From Bacteroidota bacterium (GTDB lineage: Bacteria; Bacteroidota; Bacteroidia; AKYH767-A; OLB10), in the NCBI GenBank assembly GCA_016713445.1, contig JADJPB010000001.1, forward strand, positions 372,001 to 436,000: DNA of 64,000 nucleotides, given 5' to 3'. A model generated the notes under the pieces. That model was given only the letters and a program-made list of their open reading frames with translations. It was not told the DNA's origin and searched no databases. Below, piece by piece: positions 24,376 to 32,907 of the stretch. Numbering within the stretch: position 1 is the first letter of the stretch; each line of letters begins with the position of its first letter. Position numbers and translations under genes: made by a program.

Positions 24376-25692
24376 ATGGAATTCATTCCATGGATTCAAA
24401 ACATGATCGAAAAAGACAAAGTAATATTCAAACTCATTAAAACCGAGTTAAGCCGTCAACGCAAAGGAATTGAGTTGATCGCCTCTGAAAATTTTGTTTC
24501 TAAACAAGTGATGGAAGCGATGGGCTCTTGCCTAACGAATAAGTACGCAGAAGGTCTGCCTGGAAAAAGGTATTATGGCGGCTGTGAGGTGGTGGATCAG
24601 ATTGAGCAAATTGCAATCGATCGTGCGAAAGAATTGTTTGGGGCAGCATGGGCAAACGTCCAACCCCATTCGGGAGCACAAGCAAATGCAGCTGTGATGT
24701 TGGGCGTCTTGAATCCAGGTGATAAAATTTTAGGGTTTGATCTTTCACACGGTGGACATCTGACACATGGTTCACCTGTAAATTTTAGTGGAAAATTGTA
24801 TGTTCCTAGTTTTTACGGTGTCGAAAAAGCGACCGGACTCATTGACTACAAGAAGATGGAAGCTACGGCTATTAAAGAAAAACCAAAATTAATTATTTGT
24901 GGAGCTTCTGCTTATTCTCGCGATTGGGATTATGCGCGCATCCGAAAAATTGCTGATAAAGTAGGAGCATTGGTGTTAGCAGATATATCGCATCCTTCCG
25001 GACTCATTGCAAAAGGATTGTTGAATGATCCTGTTCCTCATTGTCATATCATCACTACAACAACGCATAAAACGTTAAGAGGTCCAAGAGGTGGAATGAT
25101 TTTAATGGGTGCCGATTTTCCGAATCCAATGGGATTAAAAACACCAAAGGGTGAAATAAAAATGATGTCTGCAATTTTAGATGGTGCCGTTTTTCCAGGT
25201 ACACAGGGCGGACCATTGGAACATGTTATTGCGGCCAAAGCCGTTGCTTTTGGCGAGGCCCTTACCGATGATTATTTGCAGTATGTCGTTCAGGTAGCTA
25301 AGAATGCAAAAGCATTAGCAGCGGCTTTGAATGAAAAAGGATATCAGCTTATCTCCGGCGGAACGGATAATCACATGATGTTAATTGATCTTAGAAATAA
25401 GAATATTTCCGGAAAAGCCGCGGAGAATGCTTTAGTTCTTGCTGATATAACCTTAAACAAAAACATGGTTCCTTTTGATGATAAAAGTCCATTTGTAACT
25501 TCCGGAATTCGCGTGGGTACTTCTTCAGTTACCAGCCGTGGAATGAAAGAGCGTGATATGAAAAAGATTGTAGGATTGCTCGACAAGGTTTTGATGAATA
25601 TCGACAATGAAAAAGTGATTCAAAAGGTGAAGGAAGATGTGCATGAATTTATGAGCAAATTCCCGCTTTACGAGAAATTCCCGATTTATTAA
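24376..25692 (+). CDS. glyA: Serine hydroxymethyltransferase
   Basis: PLP enzyme that interconverts serine and glycine and charges tetrahydrofolate with a one-carbon unit; cytoplasmic. The frame is intact at 438 residues. Family signatures are GIELIASENFVS, NKYAEGLPGKRYYGG, the phosphate-binding PHSGAQANAAV, and TTTTHKTLRGPRGG, in which the lysine forms the Schiff base. A second in-frame ATG at 24403 (MIEKDKVIFKLI) aligns better with the usual N-terminus, so the first nine residues may not be translated. It follows the nucleotidyltransferase by 15 bp and precedes porQ by 42 bp. Confidence 0.96.
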   Translation: MEFIPWIQNMIEKDKVIFKLIKTELSRQRKGIELIASENFVSKQVMEAMGSCLTNKYAEGLPGKRYYGGCEVVDQIEQIAIDRAKELFGAAWANVQPHSGAQANAAVMLGVLNPGDKILGFDLSHGGHLTHGSPVNFSGKLYVPSFYGVEKATGLIDYKKMEATAIKEKPKLIICGASAYSRDWDYARIRKIADKVGALVLADISHPSGLIAKGLLNDPVPHCHIITTTTHKTLRGPRGGMILMGADFPNPMGLKTPKGEIKMMSAILDGAVFPGTQGGPLEHVIAAKAVAFGEALTDDYLQYVVQVAKNAKALAAALNEKGYQLISGGTDNHMMLIDLRNKNISGKAAENALVLADITLNKNMVPFDDKSPFVTSGIRVGTSSVTSRGMKERDMKKIVGLLDKVLMNIDNEKVIQKVKEDVHEFMSKFPLYEKFPIY

Positions 25693-25734
25693 TTCAAAAC
25701 AATAGAAATCCAATAACTACGTTCTCTCCACTAT

Positions 25735-26780
25735 ATGAATAGAAAACTACTATTTTTAACTGGTCTTTTTATGATGGGATTCCATTTTCAAGGAGTCGCG
25801 CAGAGCGGAGGAAATTCTACATTCGATTTTTTAAACTTAGTAGCTCCCGCAAGAGCAGCTGGGTTGGGTGGGAATGCAATTTCTACTCGTGCAGATGATA
25901 TTGTTTTGTTTGCACAAAATCCGGCTTTACTTCGTCCTGCTATGGATCTGCAAGTTTCGACAAGTTATGTGGGGCATCTGGCTGGAATTAAGTTTGGGAA
26001 TGTAATGTTTGCTAAAGATTTTTCTAAAGTAGGGACCTTTGGATTTAATATGCAGTACGTAAGCTACGGTGAGTTTGAAGAGACAAATATAAACGCGGAG
26101 CAGATCGGAGTTTACAAAGCTGGAGAATATGCTTTTAATGTTGCATGGGCAAAAGCGCTCGACAGTAATTTATTTGTCGGAGCGAATGTAAAATATATTC
26201 TATCCAGTTTTGGAAGTAATACCTCCAACGGAGTAGCTACAGATGTAGCATTGAATTGGTTTAATGATGATAAATTTTGGTCGGCGGCTGTGGTAGTAAA
26301 AAATGTAGGAATGCAACTTAAAACATACGATGGCGCTGAACGAGAAAAATTACCCTTCGAAATTCAAGTAGGAGTGACTCGAAAATTACCGAAAGCACCT
26401 TTTCGTTTTTCGTTGATTCTTCAACAAATGCAAAAGTTTGATTTGAGTTATAAGGACCCTTCTTCTTCCGGTATTGATCCCTTAACAGGTGAAAGCAAAG
26501 AGGAAAAACTTTCTACGTTCAATAAGTTTTCGAAGCATGCCATACTTAATTTAGAAATTCTTTTCACCCAAAATTTCAATGTTAGAGTTGGTTATAATTT
26601 TTACGACGATATGAATTGCGATTCCCAGAGAAAAAGGGATTGAGTGGTTTTAGTTTGGGATTTGGATTTAAAATAAACCGATTCCAGATTTCCTATGCCA
26701 ATTCAATATTTAATCCTGCAGGTGGCAGTAATCACTTTACTATTTCCACAAATCTAAAACGAAGTGTAATTGTCGATTAA
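25735..26780 (+). CDS. porQ: Type IX secretion system protein PorQ (one frameshift)
   Basis: Outer-membrane FadL-like barrel protein of the type IX secretion system, which exports proteins bearing the C-terminal sorting domains found in this window. It begins with a signal peptide ending GVAQ, followed by the characteristic NSTFDFLNLVAPARAAGLGG and a Phe/Gly-rich series of beta strands. The main frame ends at 26643, but a one-base shift near 26620 gives RFPEKKGLSGFSLGFGFKINRF and a normal barrel C-terminus ending VIVD at 26780. The joined length of about 347 residues is normal for PorQ. It is the only secretion component in the window. Confidence 0.85.
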
Positions 26781-26913
26781 GATAATCTGAATTGGTCGCA
26801 GCGATAATCATAATAAATCATAATGAATCTGCGGCTAATGTTATATAGTTAGTGGCGAGAATATTTTATTTGTTCCTAGAATGATCTTGAAACTTATCGC
26901 TTATAGCTTTAAG

Positions 26914-27378
26914 CTAAAAATCCTTTTTCATCGCCCTTCCTAATTCTCTTTTTGATTCGGCATCCTTGATGCTCTCGCGTTTGTCGTACAATTTTTTTCC
27001 TCTGGCAAGACCAAGTTCAAGTTTAGCAAAACCCCTTTCTTCGATGTATAAACGAATTGGGATTAATGTGACTCCTTTCTCTTTCAATTTCGCCAAAATG
27101 CGCTTTAGCTGATAACGATGAAGTAGTAGTTTGCGATCTTCTCTGGGCGCATGATTAGTATACCCCCCTTTTTCATAAGCGGAAATATGCAAGTTTTTCA
27201 CCCATAACTCCGTGTTTTTAAAAACACAATAAGCATCCGTCAAATTGGCTTTTCCCTCTCTGATCGCTTTAATTTCCGTTCCGGTCAAGACAATACCCGC
27301 CTCCCAAGATTCAGTAATGAAATAGTTGAAACTTGCTTTCTTGTTAGTAATATTTACCGTCGCGGCAATCTTTGACAT
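26914..27378 (-). CDS. smpB: SsrA-binding protein SmpB
   Basis: Binds tmRNA and is required for rescue of stalled ribosomes by trans-translation. The chosen ATG at 27378 gives 154 residues starting MSKIAATVNITNKKA, the normal SmpB N-terminus; the longer upstream extension lacks family similarity. Conserved elements are AGIVLTGTEIKAIREGKANLTDAY, REDRKLLLH, and the basic C-terminal tail KGKKLYDKRE-type segment (ARGKKLYDKRESIKDAESKRE). The gene is intact and stands alone, convergent with porQ and downstream of mntH. Confidence 0.95.
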   Translation of the reverse strand: MSKIAATVNITNKKASFNYFITESWEAGIVLTGTEIKAIREGKANLTDAYCVFKNTELWVKNLHISAYEKGGYTNHAPREDRKLLLHRYQLKRILAKLKEKGVTLIPIRLYIEERGFAKLELGLARGKKLYDKRESIKDAESKRELGRAMKKDF

Positions 27379-27430
27379 AAGATGCAAAAGTAAGCAAATG
27401 TAAAATGCTTTGGTGCTTTGTTTTGAAGAG

Positions 27431-29331
27431 TTATTTTTTAGTAGATTTTTTAGTGACAACTAATACTGGAATATCCAGTTGATGCCTTACTGCATCTACA
27501 CTTGATCCGAGGATGAAATCCATCAACGCTTTGTGTCCATGAGCCCCCATGACAAGAAGGTCTGCGTTAACTGCCTTCACAATTTTTGGAATTATTTTTC
27601 GTGGATTTCCAAATCCTAATTCGATCTCGCAGGAATAACCATTTTTGATCATCTGATTCTTATACTCTATTAATGTTTCTGTGTCTTTTATACTTTCAAA
27701 ATCACTACCTCACTACCAAGGTAATGCGCTAGGCACTTTCGCTAATATGAACTAAAATATACGTTGCCTTATTTCCTCCTTGATTAACGGCATTTTGAAG
27801 CGCGATGGCGTCCATGTTACCGAAGTCTAATGTAACCGCGATTCGATTATAGACGGATGCTTCTTTTATTTGGATATCCTGGAAACTTCCGTGTGGTAGG
27901 TAAATGGACTTTGATTTCATCTTACGGAAAATGGGAACGAAGGTGATGTAGAATAACATGAATAAAACGAAAATGCACAGAGGAACAACAGTTAATCTGA
28001 GCCAGATACTATCATCTGCACTCAGCCATCCTGTTACGGAACCGTATACTAATTTAACATTGAGTCCAACAATGATCAACGCACTCAGCCAAGCAACTGT
28101 TTTGGTTTTAATGGAGATGGTGAAGTTACCCATCTTGCTTCTGTCGCTAACAAAGTGAATCAATGGGATGACTGCAAATCCCAGTTGAAGGGAGAGCACA
28201 ACCTGACTAAAAATTAATAATTCACCCGTAGCATCATCTCCTGCAATATGTATTACTAATACAGCCGGAATAATGGCAATAAGTCGTGTGATGAGTCGAC
28301 GAATCCAAGGTGCAATTCTTAAATTTAAGTATCCTTCCATCACAATTTGTCCGGCTAAGGTTCCAGTAATGGTACTGCTTTGTCCTGCGCATAAAAGTGC
28401 GACCGCAAATAGAACAGGTGCCAACTGGGATCCAAGTAAGGGTTCGAGTAAGCGATGTGCGTCCATGATGTCTTCTACATCGTGCATTCCAACCTGATAA
28501 AAAGTGCTGGCAGCCAGAATGAGTATCGCTGCATTCACAAAAAATGCTGCATTTAAAGCGATAGCACTGTCGAGGATGTTAAACTTGATGGCACTCGAAA
28601 TTTCTTTTTCGCTGCGTTCAATTTTTCGAGTTTGAACTAACGCAGAATGGAGATATAAATTATGCGGCATCACGGTCGCTCCAATAATTCCAATAGCAAT
28701 GTACAATGCTGTATCGTTCATCGTGGTCGGAATAAATCCGCTCATCACATCGGACATTACGGGTTGCGCAATGATCATCTGTGCAAAAATGCTAATCCAA
28801 TAGTAGCAACTAAACTGATGATAAAAACTTCCATTTTTCGAATACCATAATTCATGAGGAAGAGAAGCAAAAAGGTGTCGAGTGCGCTAATGATGACTCC
28901 ATACATCAAGGGTAAATCAAAAGTAAATACAATCCGATTGCCATACCCAATACTTCGGCTAAGTCGCAGGCTGCAATGGCAATTTCAGCAAGGAAGTATA
29001 AGAAGTAATTTACAAAGCCAGGAAACATTCCTGAGATGCTTGGGCTAAGATCGAGACCACGAACAATGCCCAAGCGAACACATAAACTTTGCAGGAGTAA
29101 GGCCATCAAGTTCGACATCAACAATACCCAAATCAAGGAATATCCAAATTGACTACCACCTGCAATATCAGTCGCCCAGTTACCTGGATCCATATAACCT
29201 ACACTCACCATATATGCTGGACCTAGAAACGCAAGAAGTTTCTTTTTGAAAGACATGCTGCTATCGACTTTTATCGAACCATGTACTTCAGAAAGTGAAG
29301 TGTGCGGATGGCTTTCTTTTAATTTACTCAT
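27431..29331 (-). CDS. mntH: NRAMP divalent-metal transporter fused to a universal stress protein domain (about four frameshifts)
   Basis: Proton-coupled Mn(II)/Fe(II) importer in the inner membrane, about 633 residues when joined. The NRAMP domain has the metal-binding motifs YMDPGNWATD in the first membrane helix and MPHNLYLHSALVQTR in the sixth. About 11 membrane segments are followed by a cytoplasmic USP domain (NRIAVTLDFG ... NADLLVMGAHGHKALMDFILGSS ... IPVLVV). Such NRAMP-USP fusions are known in Bacteroidota. Breaks lie near 28905, 28780 and, probably twice, 27690-27725. Its start overlaps the end of mntR by 8 bp, so the two form an operon under the palindrome at 30020-30039. Manganese is the most likely substrate because of the linked regulator. 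Confidence 0.88.
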
Positions 29332-29986
29332 GATTTCTTACTAAAAGGTTTTTACTTATTTCTTTACTGATGAAGATGGATTTCTTATTGCTGAAAATGA
29401 TCTGCATACTATTATCATATTCATCCATCTCGACAATGGAAAACACACTGCCGGGAACCAATCCTTTTTTTTCTAAGTACTGTAGAAATGATGGGCTATG
29501 ATCATTTACACCACATAAGATGTATTTTCCTTTCTTGATAATATCCGATAATAAAACTTGTCCGTTCGTATGTACCTTGCCGTTAGTGTCGGGAATGGGA
29601 TCGCCATGTGGATCAAACTTTGGAAATCCTAAATAGGCATCTAATCTCCTAGTCATTTCATCCGAACTTACATGTTCCAATTCCTCAGCTAAATCATGCA
29701 CCTCGTCCCACTTAAATTTTAGTTTGTCCATGAGAAAAACTTCCCATAAACGGTGACGACGAATTATACTCAAAGCAACTTTTTCTCCTTTGCGTGTTAT
29801 TTTAACCCCTCGATAACGTTCGTATTCTACCATGTTTTTATCCGATAATTTTTTGATCATATCGGTTACAGATGCTGAACTTGTTGATAAGGATCCGGCA
29901 ATGGCAGAAGTAAGTACCGAATTTTGATTTCCAGTACTCAAATGATAAATCGCTTTGAGGTAATTTTCTTCGGTGGATGTAGTCAT
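29324..29986 (-). CDS. mntR: DtxR/MntR-family metal-dependent repressor
   Basis: Metal-sensing transcriptional repressor, 220 residues, intact. The N-terminal winged helix starts TEENYLKAIYHLS and includes the recognition helix region STSSASVTDMIKKLSDKNMVEYE. The dimerisation and metal-binding domain contains RRHRLWEVFL, HDLAEELEHVSSDEM and the segment FDPHGDPIP. The C-terminal 70 residues form an FeoA/SH3-like domain (GLVPGSVFSIVEMDEYDNSM). It overlaps mntH by 8 bp and lies just downstream of a perfect inverted repeat, indicating control of itself and mntH. Specificity for Mn rather than Fe is inferred from the NRAMP partner. Confidence 0.92.
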   Translation of the reverse strand: MTTSTEENYLKAIYHLSTGNQNSVLTSAIAGSLSTSSASVTDMIKKLSDKNMVEYERYRGVKITRKGEKVALSIIRRHRLWEVFLMDKLKFKWDEVHDLAEELEHVSSDEMTRRLDAYLGFPKFDPHGDPIPDTNGKVHTNGQVLLSDIIKKGKYILCGVNDHSPSFLQYLEKKGLVPGSVFSIVEMDEYDNSMQIIFSNKKSIFISKEISKNLLVRNHE

Positions 29987-30019
29987 TTTGACAACTAAAT
30001 ATCGACAAATATAAAAAAT

Positions 30020-30039
30020 ATTTTAGACTTGTCTAAAAT
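30020..30039. promoter_or_regulatory. Palindromic operator for the MntR-like repressor
   Basis: ATTTTAGAC-TT-GTCTAAAAT is a perfect 9-bp inverted repeat with a 2-bp spacer, resembling known DtxR/MntR-family boxes (TTAGAC half-sites). It lies 33 bp upstream of the mntR start and 44 bp upstream of the divergent pyrD start, so it most likely mediates autorepression of mntR-mntH. Confidence 0.75.
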
Positions 30040-30083
30040 TAATATTTGAGCCCTATAATTTGAATATTTACTAATCTTGCAGT

Positions 30084-31106
30084 ATGTATAAAAGCATCAT
30101 TCGCCCACTACTTTTTAAGATGAATCCCGAGGCCGCACATCATTTTACTTTCAAAACCTTGAAGGTGATTTTCTCCGTTCCTGGAGTGCAATATATTGCA
30201 AAACAGATGTTTGTAGGAGATCGCCCTTCTCTTGAAAAAGAGGTTATGGGGTTAAAATTCCCGAATCCAATAGGCTTAGCTGCAGGATTTGATAAAGATG
30301 GTAAGTTGTACAAAGAGCTTTCTGCTTTTGGATTTGGTTTCATCGAAGTGGGTACGGTTACGCCTAAACCGCAGCCTGGAAATGATCGTCCGCGGATGTT
30401 TCGTTTGCCAAAAGATAATGGACTCATCAATCGAATGGGTTTTAACAACGAAGGGGTTCAAGCATTAAAAAATCGTTTGCAAAATTGTCCCGGCAATATT
30501 ATCATCGGTGGAAATATTGGAAAGAATAAAGCAACAGCTAATGAAGATGCAATTTCCGATTATGAATTTTGTTTTGAAGAATTATATCCGGTGGTAGATT
30601 ATTTTGTGGTGAATGTAAGTTCGCCGAACACACCCGGATTACGTGCATTGCAAGAGCGAGAGCCGCTTACTAAATTATTACAACGACTGTATAATCTAAA
30701 TCAACAAAGGAAGCCTAAGCCTTTACTTTTAAAAATTGCACCCGATTTAACGAATGAACAATTGGATGAAATTGTTGATATTGTAAAAACTGTAGGACTC
30801 CAAGGAATCATTGCGACCAATACGACCATCTCCCGTGAAAATTTGAAGTCAGCGGAAAATATTAAGAGTGAAATGGGCGGATTAAGTGGTCGACCAGTTA
30901 CTAAAAGAAGTACCGAAGTGATACGATACATTCGAAAAATTGCAGGGAAAGAATTGGTGATAATTGGAGTAGGCGGAATTTTTAATGCTGATGATGCAAA
31001 GGAAAAATTAGAAGCGGGTGCCGACTTGCTTCAAGTATACACTGGATTTATTTACGAAGGTCCAGGAATGGTGAAACGAATTTTGAAGGGAATTAAGAGT
31101 TGCTAA
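30084..31106 (+). CDS. pyrD: Dihydroorotate dehydrogenase (quinone), class 2
   Basis: Oxidises dihydroorotate to orotate in pyrimidine synthesis and passes electrons to the quinone pool; peripheral on the inner membrane. Intact, 340 residues. Class 2 features are the N-terminal helical extension (MYKSIIRPLLFKMNPEAAHHFTF), the flavin-binding NPIGLAAGFDKDG, NRMGFNNEG, and NVSSPNTPGL with the class-typical serine base. The phosphate-binding GVGGIFNADDA and YTGFIYEGP are near the C-terminus. It is divergent from mntR. No frameshift is visible. Confidence 0.96.
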   Translation: MYKSIIRPLLFKMNPEAAHHFTFKTLKVIFSVPGVQYIAKQMFVGDRPSLEKEVMGLKFPNPIGLAAGFDKDGKLYKELSAFGFGFIEVGTVTPKPQPGNDRPRMFRLPKDNGLINRMGFNNEGVQALKNRLQNCPGNIIIGGNIGKNKATANEDAISDYEFCFEELYPVVDYFVVNVSSPNTPGLRALQEREPLTKLLQRLYNLNQQRKPKPLLLKIAPDLTNEQLDEIVDIVKTVGLQGIIATNTTISRENLKSAENIKSEMGGLSGRPVTKRSTEVIRYIRKIAGKELVIIGVGGIFNADDAKEKLEAGADLLQVYTGFIYEGPGMVKRILKGIKSC

Positions 31107-31462
31107 GTGATAATTAAAGAGTTAAGTTATTATTTTTTATTGTCTACATCTTTTTCTTTGCGATCGCTGCCAAAACGCTGCGCCCGCTGCGGTTCAATGG
31201 AATTTCTTCATGCCCAGAATTTTAATCTCTATTTTTCCTTTTTCATCTGAAGAATAATTTTTTAAAAATTGATAATTCATATTTCCACCCATTAATGCCT
31301 CTTCATTTTTTTGCTTTTAATTAATAATTAATGAGTGTATTTTTAATTAATTAGTATTCAGTTGGTTGCAACTATCTCCAGTGTTGGTAATTCCCCTCTC
31401 TTACGCCTCTTTTTATCTCTTCAATTTCTACTTTTGTAACAGTCTAAAAAATCAAAAATAAA
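31107..31462. other. 356-bp intergenic region with a CGCTGC-rich repeat
   Basis: I see no gene here. Near 31160-31200 there is a GC-rich island with three CGCTGC words inside otherwise AT-rich DNA, similar to the palindromic repeat at 50227-50274. At 31429-31436 TACTTTTG fits the Bacteroidota -7 consensus for the downstream lipoprotein gene (27 bp before its ATG), but no good -33 element accompanies it. Confidence 0.5.
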
Positions 31463-31960
31463 ATGAAAAAACTAGTATTGTTTGGAGCGATCATCGTAGC
31501 GCTGTCTTCTTGTGGTTCAAAATCGAATGAGGAAAATGTAAATGCCGAAGTTGATTCCACCGTAATCGCAGCAAAATTTGGTGCTGATATCGATGAAGCA
31601 GGATCTATTTCTATGGATTCTCTTGTAGCGATGATTAATTCCGGCGCTACTTCAATTGAGAATGTGAAGGTGGAAGGTAAGATCAATGCAGCTTGTCAAA
31701 CGAAAGGATGCTGGATGACTGTAGACAAAAGCGATGGTTCAACGATGCGTGTGAGTTTTAAAGATTATGGATTTTTTGTTCCAAAAGACTGTGCTGGTAA
31801 ATCAGCAGTGATGTTAGGACATGCATTTGTTGATACGACTTCAGTAGAAGATCTTCGTCACTACGCAAAGGATGATGGAAAATCTAAAGAAGAAATTGAA
31901 AAAATTACAGAGCCTGAGTATGCATTATCGTTTGAGGCTGATGGGGTAATTATTAAATAA
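31463..31960 (+). CDS. DUF4920 lipoprotein
   Basis: Predicted lipoprotein of 165 residues. The signal MKKLVLFGAIIVALSSCGSK has a clear lipobox (LSSC). The DUF4920 core is recognisable: VEGKINAACQTKGCWMTVD, MRVSFKDYGFFVPKD, and AVMLGHAF. Two cysteines in CQTKGCW could bind a metal or form a disulfide; the family function is unknown. Intact frame. A hairpin just after the stop may terminate transcription. Confidence 0.85.
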   Translation: MKKLVLFGAIIVALSSCGSKSNEENVNAEVDSTVIAAKFGADIDEAGSISMDSLVAMINSGATSIENVKVEGKINAACQTKGCWMTVDKSDGSTMRVSFKDYGFFVPKDCAGKSAVMLGHAFVDTTSVEDLRHYAKDDGKSKEEIEKITEPEYALSFEADGVIIK

Positions 31961-31977
31961 AAAAAATTAATGGTATG

Positions 31978-32002
31978 GAACCCGTCTCGATAAGATGGGT
32001 TC
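31978..32002 (+). terminator. Probable terminator hairpin after the DUF4920 gene
   Basis: GAACCCGTCT and AGATGGGTTC pair over 10 positions (one G-T) around a 5-base loop. Only a weak T-rich tail (ttgcttg) follows, so termination may be partial and the hairpin may instead lie in the leader of the HMG-CoA lyase gene, whose ATG is 12 bp downstream. Confidence 0.45.
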
Positions 32003-32013
32003 TTGCTTGAATA

Positions 32014-32886
32014 ATGGAAAATGAAAATGTGGAATGGATTGAATGTCCTCGGGATGCTATGCAAGGCCTTTCGTGGTTCATTCCTACTGCGCAGAAGATT
32101 GAGTATCTTAATTCATTAATAGGTGTAGGGTTCGATGTGCTCGATTTTGGAAGTTTCGTTTCTCCCAAGGCCATCCCACAACTGCGAGATACGGCTGAAG
32201 TACTCCGCCAGCTCACCCTGAATGACCAAACGAAATTATTGTCCATCGTTGCTAATGTAAGAGGAGCAGAGGACGCTTGTGAGTTTGATGAGATCGCATA
32301 TCTCGGATTTCCATTTTCGATCTCTGAAACTTTCCAACAGCGCAATACAAACAGTAGTATAGAGTCTTCTTTGTTGACTGTTGAATCTATCCAAAATTTA
32401 TGTGAACGTCATCGCAAAGAACTCGTAGTATATATCAGTATGGCCTTCGGAAATCCTTACGGAGATGAGTGGAATGAGGAAATAGCAGTGGGGTGGACCC
32501 AAAAAATCGCTTCTTTGGGTGTAAATACGATTGCTATGTCTGATACTGTCGGACTTGCTCATCCATCTGATGTAAAAAGAATATTTGATGCAGTAATTCC
32601 ATCGTTGCCCAACGTGAAGATTGGAGCTCATCTTCATGCCAGTGCTGATAATTGGAAATCGAAAGTGACAGCCGCATGGGACAGTGGTTGTCGACGTTTC
32701 GATTCTGCAATGAAAGGTTACGGTGGTTGCCCCATGGCGGAAGATGTACTCGTCGGAAACCTAGCTTCCGAAAATTTTTTGCAATTCCTCCATGAAAGGA
32801 AGGTGAAGAGTAATATAGATACAACAAAATTTGCGAAAGCCTTGATGATGGCTTCCGCCGTATTTCAAGAGCCATTAGCAACATAA
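32014..32886 (+). CDS. Hydroxymethylglutaryl-CoA lyase
   Basis: Cleaves HMG-CoA to acetyl-CoA and acetoacetate, the last step of leucine breakdown. Intact, 290 residues, DRE-TIM metallolyase fold. Visible signatures are ECPRDAMQG at the N-terminus with the catalytic arginine and metal-binding aspartate, FGSFVSPKAIPQL, SDTVGLAHP, and the metal-binding HLH of GAHLHASADN. The C-terminal GYGGCPMAEDVLVGNL carries the catalytic-loop cysteine. Other leucine-degradation genes are not adjacent. The start codon at 32014 lies directly after a hairpin. Confidence 0.9.
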   Translation: MENENVEWIECPRDAMQGLSWFIPTAQKIEYLNSLIGVGFDVLDFGSFVSPKAIPQLRDTAEVLRQLTLNDQTKLLSIVANVRGAEDACEFDEIAYLGFPFSISETFQQRNTNSSIESSLLTVESIQNLCERHRKELVVYISMAFGNPYGDEWNEEIAVGWTQKIASLGVNTIAMSDTVGLAHPSDVKRIFDAVIPSLPNVKIGAHLHASADNWKSKVTAAWDSGCRRFDSAMKGYGGCPMAEDVLVGNLASENFLQFLHERKVKSNIDTTKFAKALMMASAVFQEPLAT

Positions 32887-32907
32887 TTAATTTAGTTTCG
32901 TTTAAAC

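Noticed and set aside
27385..27392. TACTTTTG as a promoter for smpB
   Set aside because: It matches TAnnTTTG but ends 6 bp before the ATG and has no -33 element, so a start there would leave almost no leader.
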